The position numbers and the translations under genes were made by a program. 64,000 nucleotides of DNA. Origin: Archegozetes longisetosus (Eukaryota; Arthropoda; Arachnida; Sarcoptiformes; Trhypochthoniidae). The stretch lies in NCBI GenBank assembly GCA_018873245.2, contig JAEMBT020000008.1, positions 1,846,001 to 1,910,000 on the forward strand. Reading direction: 5' to 3'. Shown piece after piece: positions 15,170 to 27,325 of this stretch; the stretch's first letter is position 1, and every line of letters begins with the position of its first letter. The notes under the pieces were generated by a model. That model was not told the origin of the DNA. It did not search any database and saw only the letters and a program-made list of their open reading frames with translations.

Positions 15170-17006
15170 TTAAGAATAGATATCATTTGAAGTCAAAATA
15201 TAAGGTTCAGAATAAATATTTTGTTTATTAGTTTCTGTCATAGTATTCAATCCATTCATTTCTGTATCAAAGGGTTCACTATAGATATGAACTAACGATG
15301 TTTGACGTCCAGAACCGAAACCAAAACTCGATGAACGAGTCTCAATTTCCTCATAATTTTGCAAGGTAGGTATCGCATAAATACTTGAAATATCAGATAA
15401 TCGTCTTCTATCCACTATGTTTTGTTGTATCTCAACAAAAGAAAAATCTTTGGCTGAAGACGTTCCTGTTTTATTGTATTTATCAGAAGTTGAGAATTTT
15501 TTCTTCAAAAGCATTATAACACTTAATAAAATAAGAATTACGAGAATTGTAGTGATGGCTGCGATCACAGAAACTATGATTAGAGAACTTAATTCTGTTG
15601 ATTTCAATTCATTGTTAGTTAAAGTACTTCGTTTGAAACCAACTTTACAAATGTTTCGCAAATCAAAGATTGCATTAGGACTTTCGATATCATTCAACTT
15701 AACCCAATTTGAGTTTTGACCACAATATAGAACTTCTTTAACTTCAGAATTGTTGCAATCAATTTCAATTTGAGAAAGATAAGTCGCTTTTCCATCAACA
15801 AGTTTCACATTCATTTTTGAGTTTGGAATCGAATTAATTAAAGGACATTCAATTTGATCACAATTGAAATTGTAATTTCCAAAATAACTCCAAACGCCGT
15901 TTGACAAACATTCGGAACTTTGATATTGTGATGAAACTTGAAATCCTTTATTGCAATGAAGATAAGCACGACTTCCGATGTTTAAGTCATTTGTGTAAAT
16001 GAATTTTCCATTTTTTACATTTAATGCCAAACAAGTAATCGGATTTGATGAAAGTTTAGTCGTTGCCATCATCTCAAAAGTAGTTTTACTGAACCTGTTG
16101 CTGGATCTTTCATTTTTATCATTGATTTGAGAATATTTTGTTTGACACAAAGGACTCAATGCTAACCAATGTCCAGATGAGTCACATTTAATTTCTTGTT
16201 TTCCGCTCAGTGTATAATTTTGAGAGCAATAAAATCTTGCAAACATTTCATTACTTCTAAATAGAATGTCCGCAAAACCATTTAATGGTGCGTCAGGGTT
16301 TCCACATTTGGGTTTAAGATCATTGCTAATACCAAAAATTTCGAGTTCACACAAAATGAATTCAACACTTTTTGCTGATATAACATCAATGGAATCACTA
16401 GCAATGGATTTACTGCAAAAGTGGACAAAAGTATACGTATTGTTGTTAAAAACATTGTGATATTTTGATTTTGGGACTTCATACTTTTTGCCATCACTTA
16501 TAATCCAAAGAGTATAATCAATATTATTCATACTATGGTTTTGATGAAAAAATTTTAGTCGAATGGCTTTAATTTGTATTTTTTTGTTTAAACGATATTT
16601 TCAAAGAGTGAAACATTGTTTCGTTTGAAGATTTACTCACAAAACAAGTTTTCAAATTCCTGTCGATAGCTCTAAGAGTTTGTTCATGATTTGGAGATTG
16701 GTATAAATCAGTATAATTTAGATACTGTTTAATATCTAAAGATGGAATGCATTGTGGAACTTTATTATCCCAATAACCACTTCGAAGACATTGTCTCTCT
16801 CGATTTCCGATTAATATTGAATCTGAATTACAATAGTATTGAACTATAGTTCCAGAAGTAAAACTATTGTTAGAAGAACTTTGATTCGTTGATAAGATTC
16901 TAAAGCCATGATACGGAATTTCGGGTTGACCACATTGTACTTCAATTGTAGAATAAATGACATTTAAAGAGTTCAAAATTGTTAAACATAGTATTAAAAC
17001 ATTCAT
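15170..17006 (-). CDS. sushi-domain type I membrane receptor, copy A (frameshifted)
   Basis: Paralogue of copies B and C. Order: signal peptide (MNVLILCLTILNSLNVIYS); a sushi/CCP domain (CGQPEIPYHG to CIPS); a galactose-binding-like region marked by LRAIDRNLKTCF and ending CELEIFG; a second sushi (CGNPDAPLNG to LCQTK); a third Cys-rich module (CLALNVKNGKF to FNCDQ); and a partial fourth (IECPLINSIPNSK). A membrane segment follows (LIIVSVIAAITTILVILI), then a tail with RRRLSDISS and the tyrosine motifs YAIP, YSEP and YSEP. Probably a cell-surface receptor; the ligand is unknown. The reading frame breaks at a T7 run (16579-16585), where B and C have one base fewer; otherwise both halves are fully open. 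Either a recent pseudogene or a one-base consensus error. It converges with PUS7 across about 100 bp. Confidence 0.8.
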
Positions 17007-17789
17007 TGTTCTGCAAATACTGTTGAGTAACCCAATACATAAATCAAGTATTATTTGATTTACATATCACACATTTTCAAATATTTCACTAATCTATAAA
17101 CAATTTAATCAAATGATGTCAATTGAAAAGTTTGTGTTTTGATCAAATGATAGAAAATATTTTCTTACAATAGTTGGCAAAATGTTACTTAATTTGTGTT
17201 CGAGTGCTTCACAAAGTTTATTATTCACTGTAAAGACGTTGAGAAAACTTCAGATCTTTTTAGCTCTCGTTTGACTAATGAATTCGTTCGAAGGAAATGA
17301 GATAAACATAACTTACAATAATAATAAAGAACGGATTCAAAAATATAGATGAATAAATGCGATAAAGTGATTAATTGTGTCACAGATACCGTCAAAATAG
17401 TATTTATGCATTTTCCTATTTTATGTTCACATTTATTCACTTCATCCTAATGTATAAATAACCTAATTATATGTTTTACAATTATTAACAATTGAGAGGT
17501 TGTAAGAGATGAAATTGATTTACAATTCATTTGAGCATAAAATAGAATCGAAGTCCGAACTTAACCTTTACTTAAAAGTTAGAAACATTTCAGTTTCCGG
17601 AATAAAAATTAATTCGTAACAATTATTCATATAAACTAACTTTTCATGTGAATCAATGAGTAATTTGTCGTTTTGAGACATATTGATATGATGTTATTTA
17701 ATTGTGAAATAAAGTTAAATATAATTTTAATTTTATTGTAACAGCAATGACTCGTGTTTTAGAAAAAGTTTGTTGAAAATGCTAATACA

Positions 17790-18344
17790 TTTTTGAGAAT
17801 TGATATAAATTGTAACCAATTGTAGCCATAACAGGAATGTAAAACAATGAGAATCTGAATCCTCTATAAGTGGCATTTGTCAACCAAAATTCGATTAGAC
17901 CGAACAGTTGTATTAGATTTAGAGATGTAATAATACTTCAAATATTTCGTGCCTCAAATCATATCTTTGCATTGGATCCAATACTGGAGTTCCGATTCTT
18001 TTGAGGACCACTATTATTATACTTATAAAAATCTAAACGATTCCAAGTGTCGAGTGTAATTAAACAAATCTAATTCTTAACGAAATTTCTTTTAAATCTT
18101 CGGCCGAAACATCATTATATTTGAAGAAATCAATAGTTTCATTGATAAAGAGATAGGCATAAAGCGTCAAAATTACTACAGAAATAAATATAATTAGTTT
18201 AAGTCGATTCATGTAATTGCTCACAAACTTTTTCTTGTCTCCGGTCGATTTGTTCTGATCTGTAAACATTGATTTATATGAAACTAGTGACTTATTATAG
18301 ATTTTTTTTTGATGATTCAAAACTGATTCTATTGCTCTCTTCAT
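17790..18344 (-). pseudogene. MAPEG/TMEM79-like pseudogene, cassette A
   Basis: The 5' part (MKRAIESVLNHQ… to IRFV) is open over 94 codons from 18344 and aligns with copy D, then hits a stop. In shifted frames the homology continues (LHSTLGIV, ISIIIVVLKRIGTP, LDPMQ). The central segment carrying YLTRAAKNNLTNSLEHF is deleted, and homology resumes at LIQLFGLIEFW and ends with YRGFRFSLFYIPVMATIGYN. Internal stops plus a deletion make this a decayed copy. Confidence 0.82.
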
Positions 18345-18399
18345 TGTAACAAATATCTAATGGAATATCAGAACTTTTAAGGGTATAACTTACTTAATA

Positions 18400-20996
18400 C
18401 ATAAGAAACGATTAGACGATACTTTATTTGAGTCAATTGAAGCGCACATTAAACTTACTTTTGAAACTAAATTGTGAAAACCCTTTAGTTTAACTTTTGA
18501 TCAAAAAGTCAATTTGTTAAAGGATATTTTGATCTTGTGAGTTGGAACATGAAACAAATTTTTGTTATAATTGAGTAGATTGTGAGCATTTCGATATTGA
18601 AGTACACATTCTCATAACTTTAAAAGAGGCTCATCTCGTATTTTATTGCTGCAACCTAACCTAATCTAACTTTGAATCGATGAATGATTTGTTTGACATC
18701 TAATTAAAATATGAAAAAATAAAAAAGATTCAACTGCTTGATCTCACTTTGGAAGATAAAAGGAATACAATATATAAGTGATGTATAACTAAATTTGTAG
18801 AAATTTTTCAATACTATATTAACTTTTGTCAAAATGGAAAATCTTCTGGCAAACTTTGCAGTTCTAAAGGTTAATTTGATCTGATATAATTTCAATTGTT
18901 TAATATTAAGTGCAACAAAAATCGCTGTTATCACACTGTTGATGGTTATAATAAAATTTCGATCACAATTTCATTTCGACCAATCGACTGAACCGATTGC
19001 TGACACACATTCTCAACATTCAACAACATCTACGCCCTAATCAATGAAGTCATGTTTATATAGCGAGCGAGTTATTTGAATAGATTCAATCATTTGATGA
19101 TTACTTGGACGCCAGCAACCAATCCAAACATTAGTATTTATACAAACTTATACAAACATTCATCAAATAGTGAACTGAGTTGTAAAAATGCCAACTATTT
19201 GGTTATTGTTGAAGTGAATCGTGCTGTTTAATAATGCTTGACACCAATCAAATGCTATAAATAATTTCAATCAAACTGATATTGATTTCAATAGTTTGGA
19301 AAATCGTTTTAAATACAAATAGTGTCTATGGATTGATGGTTAATCTGAAGGAAAGAATTGAGTGTTTAAAGCCATCCGAACTGACAGATCGGAAGGTAAT
19401 TCTGAATCAGTCTTCAATTGTTTCTGAATACGAGAATACTAGTTGTGAGAACTGTTTTGTCGATTGAGGATCAAACGACAATATCTTGTCCACAAAATAT
19501 CAGTTTCTGTCTAACGATTGGTTTGTAATTATACCAAACATTAATTAATTGGGTTCAAATACTTTCATTTGAATAGAGTGCGAACACTTTTGAACCAATT
19601 GAAAGACTTCTGTAACAATCTTAGGATTGATGTGAATAGCGTGAGGTTTAGTGCAAATCAACGACTTGAGAATATTACTTTTTACTGAACGCTCGTTACT
19701 CAATCGGCTTTTCTAATTTCAGAACTTTCGAATTATGACGAATTTTCGGTTCATACACAACAGTAAGTTATTATCATATATATGAGGCGCAAAACAGCTC
19801 TACTGTGAATGAGCCGCTTTTCTAAATCAACAAAGTTTTATATTTGGAGTACAGAGCGTACAAATTGAATTATTTAACGCCAGAAATACTACAAAAGTAA
19901 TTGACTGGTAGTGAGAGTCAGCCTCAGCCGTTGTGTCTCTCTTATCGAAATTACTATATTTCGTATTAATGCCATCATTAGCAGACATTCTTTATTAATG
20001 TTTTCAATGTTAAAGTCAAGTCAATTCCTGATCCTATCTCTTCGAGTTCAATGCGAGGCAGAAGTATTTTGAACTACTCTAATAATGCTTTATAGCTTCT
20101 TATTAAGGTATGTTCGTTTGTAGCCTCGAATAATATTGTTTCGGAATGTATACCACGACTCCTTTCTGTTTTTATCGACGTACTTAAAATAAAAATTAAT
20201 TTTTTGATTGATTCTAATGAAATTTTTTCAAATAATAGGGCTCATAACGAACACACGCGCTCAATAAATGCTACATTAGAGTACTTTGTGGAAAGAACTT
20301 GGAATCTAAATGCGATTTGGATCGCAGCTATGGTTATGGGCAGTAATCTCGCCCCGAAAGACATTTAACGTTAAATAATAGTTGATTTGATAATTAAATG
20401 AACAAAAAACTAAATTACAGAGAGCAACATTTTATTCAAAATCATATAACAAGTGAATTATCACAAAAGTTTGGTGTTTGAGAAACAACCCTTTTATCGT
20501 TGACACGAAAAGTACGATCTCATCGTTTATTCACAAAATATAAAAATAACTTTGGCCTTTAAATAAAGTTGAAATATAGTGTTGAAGTGAGCCATAAATT
20601 TAGAGGATAAGTTTTGCGACATATTCTGCGCTATATAAAGCATTCATTAGAAATACTATAGCAAAAGTCGATGTATTACAATCAACTGAATCAGTAATAT
20701 TGCATTAGATCACTCTTTGGGTCAACTCATTCTAACCTTAAGAACTTATGAAAGTCAGTTCAATGTCTTAACCAAAACAGAGGGGGTAAGATAATTGGTT
20801 TGATTACTTCTAATTAAACCAAAACCCATTTCATACTCTATGCCGTCGCATCAAAATCTTTATAATTGTGAGCGTTCTTCTTAATGAAACAGTTCGCAAA
20901 AGTCCACTTTTATATATTGATTGTTATCAAATTACATTTGGAGCAAAACTTTCTGTTCCACATTTAAGATTTCAAAGTAGTTGTCGGGTACTTAAT
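18400..20996. other. intergenic, no gene recognised
   Basis: AT-rich spacer between cassette A and the first MITE copy. The ORFs present (for example 18704-18934 minus, 19282-19467 plus) are short, lysine/isoleucine-rich and show no family resemblance. A weak 17-bp inverted match around 20107 and 20256 is too imperfect to call an element. Confidence 0.4.
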
Positions 20997-21197
20997 GGGT
21001 GGTATGCAATAGTTCTGGTTAAAAACCTCTATTACAGAAACCATAACTTTGCGATACTTAGCATTAAGTTTAACTGGAAGTTGAAGTAAAGTAACGTTGA
21101 ATTATCTACTGTTACGTCGACATTGACCACTGGTTAAGAAAAGTGGACGTTTCGCGATAACTTCGAGTTTCATAACCACGACTATTGCATACCGCCC
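20997..21197. mobile_element. MITE family 1, copy 1 (201 bp, 3-bp TSD)
   Basis: Terminal inverted repeats of about 24 bp: GGGTGGTATGCAATAGTTCT at the left, and the right end read in reverse is GGGCGGTATGCAATAGTCGT. Flanked by AAT on both sides as a likely 3-bp target duplication. The interior is closely similar to the element at 36862-37081, so this is a dispersed family. No coding capacity. Superfamily not assigned; 3-bp duplications are known for PIF/Harbinger. Confidence 0.8.
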
Positions 21198-22939
21198 AAT
21201 ATCTATTAGTTCAACTATTCATAATTAAATAAAAACTGACCATCAAAGCAAAAACTATTTAGATTTAAAGCATTGTCAAACATTGCTTTAGAATTTGGTA
21301 GAATTTTCTGAATTGATCAACTCTAAAAATGTTGCTAAAATTGAAGGACTCGAATTGAATTCCTCAGAAACTGATTTATTCAATTATATTGGAGTGCGCC
21401 CGAGTTTTTCTTAACCTATTAATATAATATGATCATTCGACTTATCCTTATCGGTAACTAATCTATTAATACAAATCCGCAACTTTTTTTATTTGTCAAT
21501 TTCGTAAAATATTATAATTTGCAAACCTTTAAGACTTATTTAGAATCAAAGTTGATTGGCTCATTTGACTTCTGGAACTTCACTTCTGTAATCTTACTGT
21601 AGTCCAGACTCGATATTGCCATTGGCTCTTTTACGATACAAAAAATTGATTTTCACACTTAATTCGAGTTATTTATTCGATTTTAACAATTAAAGAGTTA
21701 GATTTATCGCGAGGATCAAACAGGAACATATTACGGTCATCAGTCTTTATGTTAGTTTCGATATGTTATCTCATGATATTATTCATTTTTATATCATTTA
21801 ATGAGGGCGAAGAAACAGCATCAGCAGAAAGTTAGAGAAGGACAAACTGATGCAAAAAGTGTTGTGGCTAACTAACAGTTGGAGAGTCGAAACGGAGTAC
21901 AATAACAAAATTTGTGAAGAGGCAGACAATTTGAAGGCTTTAGTCGAAGAGTAGCCTCTGCTCCTCTACAAGGGTCGTTAAAGGGCTTAACTAATTTGCA
22001 ATCTTCCTTCTGATAAATAACGAAATCATTAGTAATATATCCTTCAGTTTATTATTAAAACTTATCACAAAATATTTTCTAAACTAATGATTCATTGATA
22101 AAATCCTGTTTCAAAAAGTTGATTTAATTTACTTATAAGTTGAATCAAAACATTTCACATTTAACATAAATTTTATTTTTGGAACATAAAAAATGAAGTT
22201 TTAATCCATACAAAATCTCTGCAATTCATTTTATTCGATATTTACATACAATTAAAGATTATTAATCTGACGATTTACTTCATTTTTTATTGATTTTCTT
22301 TTGACAGATTTTGCTGTCTTTTAGATTTTTCAAAAATACCACGAAAGAATTCTTGTGTTTTAGAAATAGGCGCTCTTTCAAAGAATATTAAGTTTTGTAA
22401 AATTCGGATTTAAGTATGTGTTTCAAAAGGTTTTGAATATCTAAAAGTTTGTCACATGAAATCGGCAAAACTTTCTCAATTCATTCAAATAATTTTCGAG
22501 TTCATGAATATCGAAATAATTTGTTTCGCTTCATGTTATGAAAATCAATATTTATTTTAGAAAAACGTGTTAGTTATGATAGAGTTCAAAGATAAGCTTC
22601 CTGAAAAATTTGATTAGCAATGATTCAATTTCTGACCTAAAAGCTTACACATTTTCCTTGACTTTTCATAAGTCCTTTTAATTTTCTAAGCGTTAGAGGG
22701 AAGCTATTCTTCGACTAACGCCTTCATTTAGTTTTGGAAAAGCTCAATATTCCTATCATATCAAAGTCTAAGACATCTGAAGGAAGTAATAGAAGTTGCT
22801 TTTATAGTTATGAAGACTGAACTAATTCCGAGACTGATTCTAAGATAATAATCAATTTTTAGAGCTCCGTTCGAGCCAAAAATATAAAAATCAAAATTGA
22901 AGTGTTACTGTTTTGGTTATTTTACTGTTTCTAATATAA
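21198..22939. other. intergenic, possible coding remnant near 21.8-21.95 kb
   Basis: Mostly featureless AT-rich DNA. A GC-richer stretch at 21821-21954 is open on the plus strand for about 44 codons and reads as charged helix (RKLEKDKLMQKVLW, NKICEEADNLKALVEE) before TAG. It may be the last exon or a fragment of a coiled-coil gene; no start or partner exon was found. Confidence 0.3.
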
Positions 22940-23335
22940 GGATGCCAATTTTGAACACTGTTTCGTTCATTGAAGACAAAAAAAATACTTTATTATCTTA
23001 ATATCAACTTTTATTTACCAATTTATCTGCAATTATATCGAAAATTGATCGCATTTAAATTGCCTCCAATTAAAAGTGAAGACAGAAAAAGAAAAGATAA
23101 CTCAAAAGTATCGGTTTATGGTTTACAAACTGTATCATTCAAAGCATACTTTTATGTATATGGATTTAGTTTAATTATTATTTTATTGAAGATTGCAAGC
23201 TTATTTAAAGACTGATATAAAGGCAATCGTGATCCCATTAGAGATAGATAAAGAGATTTAATCACTTCGAGGTATACGGCAAACATTCAATGTCTTCATT
23301 GTAAGAAATTGACATCAATATCATATCGCAGTCTT
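22940..23335 (+). pseudogene. decayed fragment of the ZNF106-like gene
   Basis: Matches 45310-45735 of the intact gene: NILNTVSSIED…YSLNINF, YLQIYQK, FKLPPIKSEDRK and SKVLVYDLQK are recognisable. The intron of the intact gene is also present (GTATCATTCAAAGCATA…), followed by degraded exon 2 with stops (GIVTSLEM, SYSGKIQC region). Because the intron is kept, it arose by DNA duplication, not retrotransposition. Open over 81 codons (22970-23215), but clearly partial. Confidence 0.85.
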
Positions 23336-23541
23336 ATTTCAATATATTATTCTAGCATTGGTTCTAATATTTTATGCAGTCGTTGAATACCAGTTGCGAT
23401 AAGAGAATGCCGAAAAAATTTTTATTAATTTAATTTAACATTTTATAATTAGAGAACAAATAATCAATTCTTTTATTCATCATTTTATCAAAATGATAGA
23501 AATTTAAAGATTATTTCGTAAATAATCTATATTAAAAATTT

Positions 23542-25323
23542 CTAAATACAAAGGTTACTCTTATTCATGTCAATATAATTCGGTTCACTATAGGTATACA
23601 TTATTGTTGTTTTATGTCCAGAATCGAACTCACAACTCAATGAGCAAGTCTCAACTTCTTCATAACTTTCAAAAGAAGGTATCGCATAAATACTTGAAAC
23701 ATCAGATAATCGTCTTCTATTGTCGATGTTTTGTTTTAGCTCAACAAACGAATAATCTTTGAGTGAAGTTATTTCTGTCTTATTGTTTATATCTAGAGTT
23801 ATATCAGATTTTGAAAACTTCTTTTTAAATAGCTTTACAAAACTAAGTAAACTAAAAATAATCAGAGTTACAGTGATGGCTACGGCCACAGCAAATGTCA
23901 ATGAAGAACTTATCTGAGTTGATTTCCGTTCACTATTAGTATTTTGTTTGGAACGAGTTTTACAGATATTTTGCAAATCAAACATTGCATTAAGACTTTC
24001 GATATCATTCAATTGAACCCAATTTGAGTTTTGACCACAATATAAAACTACTTTAACTTCAGAATTGTTGCAATCAATTTCAATTTGAGAAAAATAAGTC
24101 GCTTTTCCATCAACAAGTTTCACATTTATTTTTGAGTTTGGAATCGAATTAATTAAAGGACATTCAATTTGATCACAATTGAAATTGTAATTTCCAAAAT
24201 GACTCCAAACACCGTTTGACAAACATTCAGAACTTTGATATTGTGATGAAACTTGAAATCCTTTATTGCAATGAAGATAAGCACGACTTCCGAAGTTTAA
24301 GTCATTTGTGTAAATGAATTTTCCATTTTTTACATTTAATGCCAAACAAGTAATCGGATTTGATGAAGGCTTAGTCGTTGTGGTCATCATCTCAAAAGTA
24401 GTTTTACTCAATCTGTTGCTGGACATATTACTTTTGTCAGCGATTTGAGAATATTTTGTTTGGCATAAAGGACTCAATGCTGACCAATGTCCAGATGAGT
24501 CACATTTAATTTCTTGTTTTCCAATCAGTGTATAATTTTGAGAGCAATAAAATCTTGCAAACATTTCATTACTTCTAAATAGAATGTCCGCAAAACCATT
24601 TAATGGTGCGTCAGGGTTTCCACATTTGGGTTTAAGATCATTGCTAATACCAAAAATTTCGAGTTCACACAAAATGAATTCAACACTTTTTGCTGATATA
24701 ACATCAATGGAATCACTAGCAATGGATTTACTGCAAAAGTGGACAAAAGTATACGTATTGTTGTTAAAAACATTGTGATATTTTGATTTTGGGACTTCAT
24801 ACTTTTTGCCATCACTTATAATCCAAAGAGTATAATCAATATTATTCATACTATGGTTTTGATGAAAAAAGTTTAGTCGAATGGCTTTAATTTGTATTTT
24901 TCTTTCAAATGACATTTTCAAAAAGTGAAATATTGTTTCGTTTGAAGACTTACTCACAAAACAAGTTTTCAAATTCCTGTCAATTGCTCGAAGAGTTTGT
25001 TCATGATTTGGAGCTTGTCGTAAATCAGTATAATTTAGATAAGACTCAATATCTAAAGATTGAACACATTGTGGAACTTTATTATCCCAATAACCACTTG
25101 GAAGACATTGTCTCTCTAGATTTCCGATTAATATTGAACCTAAACTACATTTGTATTGAACTATAGTTCCAGAAGCAAAATCATTCCTCGAAGAATATTG
25201 ACTCTTTGTCAAGATACTTGAGCCATAAAACGGAGTTCCGGGCAGGCCACAATATACTTCAATAGTGGAATAAATGACATTTGAAAAGTTAAAAATTGTT
25301 AAACATATTATTAAAACATTCAT
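23542..25323 (-). CDS. sushi-domain type I membrane receptor, copy B (intact)
   Basis: A single open frame of 593 codons from MNVLIICLTIFNFSNVIYS (signal peptide). An upstream in-frame ATG at 25359 would place 12 residues before the signal peptide, so I start at 25323. Domains: sushi 1 (CGLPGTPFYG to CVQS, about residues 25-85); a galactose-binding-like module with LRAIDRNLKTCF (about 90-225); sushi 2 (CGNPDAPLNG to LCQTK); sushi 3 (CLALNVKNGKF to FNCDQ); a degenerate fourth (CPLINSIPNSK to NICK). A membrane segment (LTFAVAVAITVTLIIFSLLS) leads to a roughly 100-residue tail with KKKFSKSD, RRRLSDVSS, and the YxxP motifs YAIP and YSEP. This is the only copy without a frame break. The extracellular sushi plus lectin-like layout suggests binding of glycans or complement-like ligands, but this is inference. 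Followed downstream (minus) by the ZNF106 fragment. Confidence 0.85.
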   Translation of the reverse strand: MNVLIICLTIFNFSNVIYSTIEVYCGLPGTPFYGSSILTKSQYSSRNDFASGTIVQYKCSLGSILIGNLERQCLPSGYWDNKVPQCVQSLDIESYLNYTDLRQAPNHEQTLRAIDRNLKTCFVSKSSNETIFHFLKMSFERKIQIKAIRLNFFHQNHSMNNIDYTLWIISDGKKYEVPKSKYHNVFNNNTYTFVHFCSKSIASDSIDVISAKSVEFILCELEIFGISNDLKPKCGNPDAPLNGFADILFRSNEMFARFYCSQNYTLIGKQEIKCDSSGHWSALSPLCQTKYSQIADKSNMSSNRLSKTTFEMMTTTTKPSSNPITCLALNVKNGKFIYTNDLNFGSRAYLHCNKGFQVSSQYQSSECLSNGVWSHFGNYNFNCDQIECPLINSIPNSKINVKLVDGKATYFSQIEIDCNNSEVKVVLYCGQNSNWVQLNDIESLNAMFDLQNICKTRSKQNTNSERKSTQISSSLTFAVAVAITVTLIIFSLLSFVKLFKKKFSKSDITLDINNKTEITSLKDYSFVELKQNIDNRRRLSDVSSIYAIPSFESYEEVETCSLSCEFDSGHKTTIMYTYSEPNYIDMNKSNLCI

Positions 25324-25781
25324 TGTTCTGCAAATACTGTTGAGTGACCCAATACACAAATCAAGTATTACTTCATTTATATATAATAAATTTTCAGATT
25401 TTTCACTAATTTACAAACAATTTAATCAAATGATAAAATGAAGTTTGCGTTTTGATCAAATGATAGAAAACATTTTCTTATAATACTTGGCAATATTTTA
25501 CTTAATTTGTATTTGAGTCCTTCAAAAAGTTTATTATTCACTGTAAATACGTTGAGGAAACTTCAGATTTTTTTAGTTCTCTTTTGACTAATGAATTCAT
25601 TACAAGGAAACGAGATAAATAACAGAAGTTACGATACAAATAATGAACGGATTTAAAAAAAAGATAAATAAATGCGATAAAGTGATGATTTGTATTATAG
25701 GGGCTGTCTATCTAGTATTTGTGATTTTTTCTATTTTATGCTTACGTTTATTCACTTCAAATCGTTATATTAATATATAAA

Positions 25782-26443
25782 CAGGCTGACCACCTCAGTT
25801 CGAGTCACTCGCGTGAGATTTTGATACAAAGCGATTTTTTCAATGAAACTCCCGAGATAAATCAATTTTACACTTAAGTTACATAAAATCTTTTAGTGCT
25901 GAGAATTACATCAATTACTAGCGAATAATTAACTATATTTGACGTGCATTTTTATTAGATTTTGCAGCTTTTAATTGAAATTCTTTGAAATGTAATCAGC
26001 GAACTCAATGCTAGACTTTATGCAGATTTCCGCTCTGACCAAATCAATACTCATTTGACTTCTCTCGTCATCCCGTTATTTCTTCATTTGAACACAATTC
26101 ATACAGATCTGAGATAAAACACTATAAACTCTTTAATTTAACTTCTGATTACTTTTGTTTGAATTTGTCTTTTCCTTATTTGAGGTATTTGCTTGCAATT
26201 GCAATCTTATATCTATTAAACTTTTACGCATACATTTATGAAGAAAAACTTCAGATCCACCTTCTTTTGAGAGCTTTAAAAATGACATAAAAGTATTTTG
26301 CTTTACAGTTTATCGTTTAGTATTTTAAATGTTTTCATGTCATTCTATGATACAAATCAAAATTATTCGTTTTGAAATCGGTTTTTAATATATATTTTAA
26401 AATTTAAATAAATTTTCTAAATGCGTGAGAGGTGGTCAGCCTG
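25782..26443. mobile_element. non-autonomous hAT-type element (662 bp, 8-bp TSD)
   Basis: Perfect 15-bp terminal inverted repeats CAGGCTGACCACCTC. Flanked by a perfect 8-bp duplication TATATAAA (25774-25781 and 26444-26451). The paralogous spacer of cassette C carries this site once (around 36233-36244) without the element, which proves insertion. Terminal CAGG and an 8-bp duplication are hallmarks of the hAT superfamily. No ORF encoding transposase is present. Confidence 0.9.
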
Positions 26444-26799
26444 TATATAAATGACTTAATTGTATGTCATATCCATTAAGTATTAAGAGACTGTAAGAGA
26501 CATACGACTCGTTCGAGTATAAAATAGAATTGAAGTCTAAACTTAGCCTTTACTTAAAAGTTAGAAACACTCCAGTTTCCGGAGTAAAATTATTCATATG
26601 AACCGATTATTTTTTGCATTTGAATGAAGGAGTCATTTGTCAATTTGAGACTATACATTACAGCTAAACTTTATAACTTGAACATTTAGTTAAGCTCCTA
26701 AAAAGCACCAAATCTCGGGATCTTATCAATTTATTTATCTTTATAAAAAAGGTTTTAATGTTCAAAATAGGGAGGTTTATTTGTATTGTTTCTTAAATA

Positions 26800-27325
26800 T
26801 AATTTTAAGCTTATTATTATAGTAATGATTCGGATTTGAGAAACATAAAAATACAATTTTGATAACTATACAAATTATAACAAATTGTAGCCAATACAGG
26901 AATCTAAACGAACAAGAATCGAAATTCTCTATATAAGTGAGATATCCCAACCAGAATACAATTAGACCGAACAGTTGTATTAGATTTAGAGCTGGAGTAA
27001 CATTTAGAACTGTTTCTGCTTCTAAATGTATGGCTAACATTATTTAACAAAATGTTGATATTGTGAAATGTCTAAAGGTTTGGTTAAACTGTTTATTTCA
27101 TCTGTTGTCGAATATTCTTATCTATGCACTGGATTCAATACTGGGGTTCATAAGTCTTTTAGAATCACTATTACTAAGCTTATCATAATTCAAAAGACTC
27201 TAATCGTTGGACCCAATTAAAAAAATTTAATTCTTGATCGAAAGCCTTTCAAATCTTCATATTAGTGTATTTTGAAAAGCCAGTAGTTTAATTGATAACG
27301 AGTTAGGCATAAGGTCCTCACATCC
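26800..27325 (-). pseudogene. MAPEG/TMEM79-like pseudogene, cassette B
   Basis: The segment from 27040 down reads LEAETVLNVTPALNLIQLFG and IVFWLGYLTY in frame, matching copies D and E. Upstream, homology to LTLGI…LGTPALDP and the N-terminal part persists only with stops and shifts (to about 27325). The C-terminal YRGFGFS region is frameshifted. Decayed. Confidence 0.8.

Noticed and set aside
16266-16497. Identical antisense and shifted frames in sushi copies A and B (64 and 71 aa)
   Set aside because: They are identical because the underlying paralogous DNA is identical; not separate genes.
20107-20256. Possible inverted ends TATGTTCGTTTGTAGCC / TGTGTTCGTTATGAGCC
   Set aside because: Only about 13 of 17 positions agree and no target duplication is visible; may be chance.
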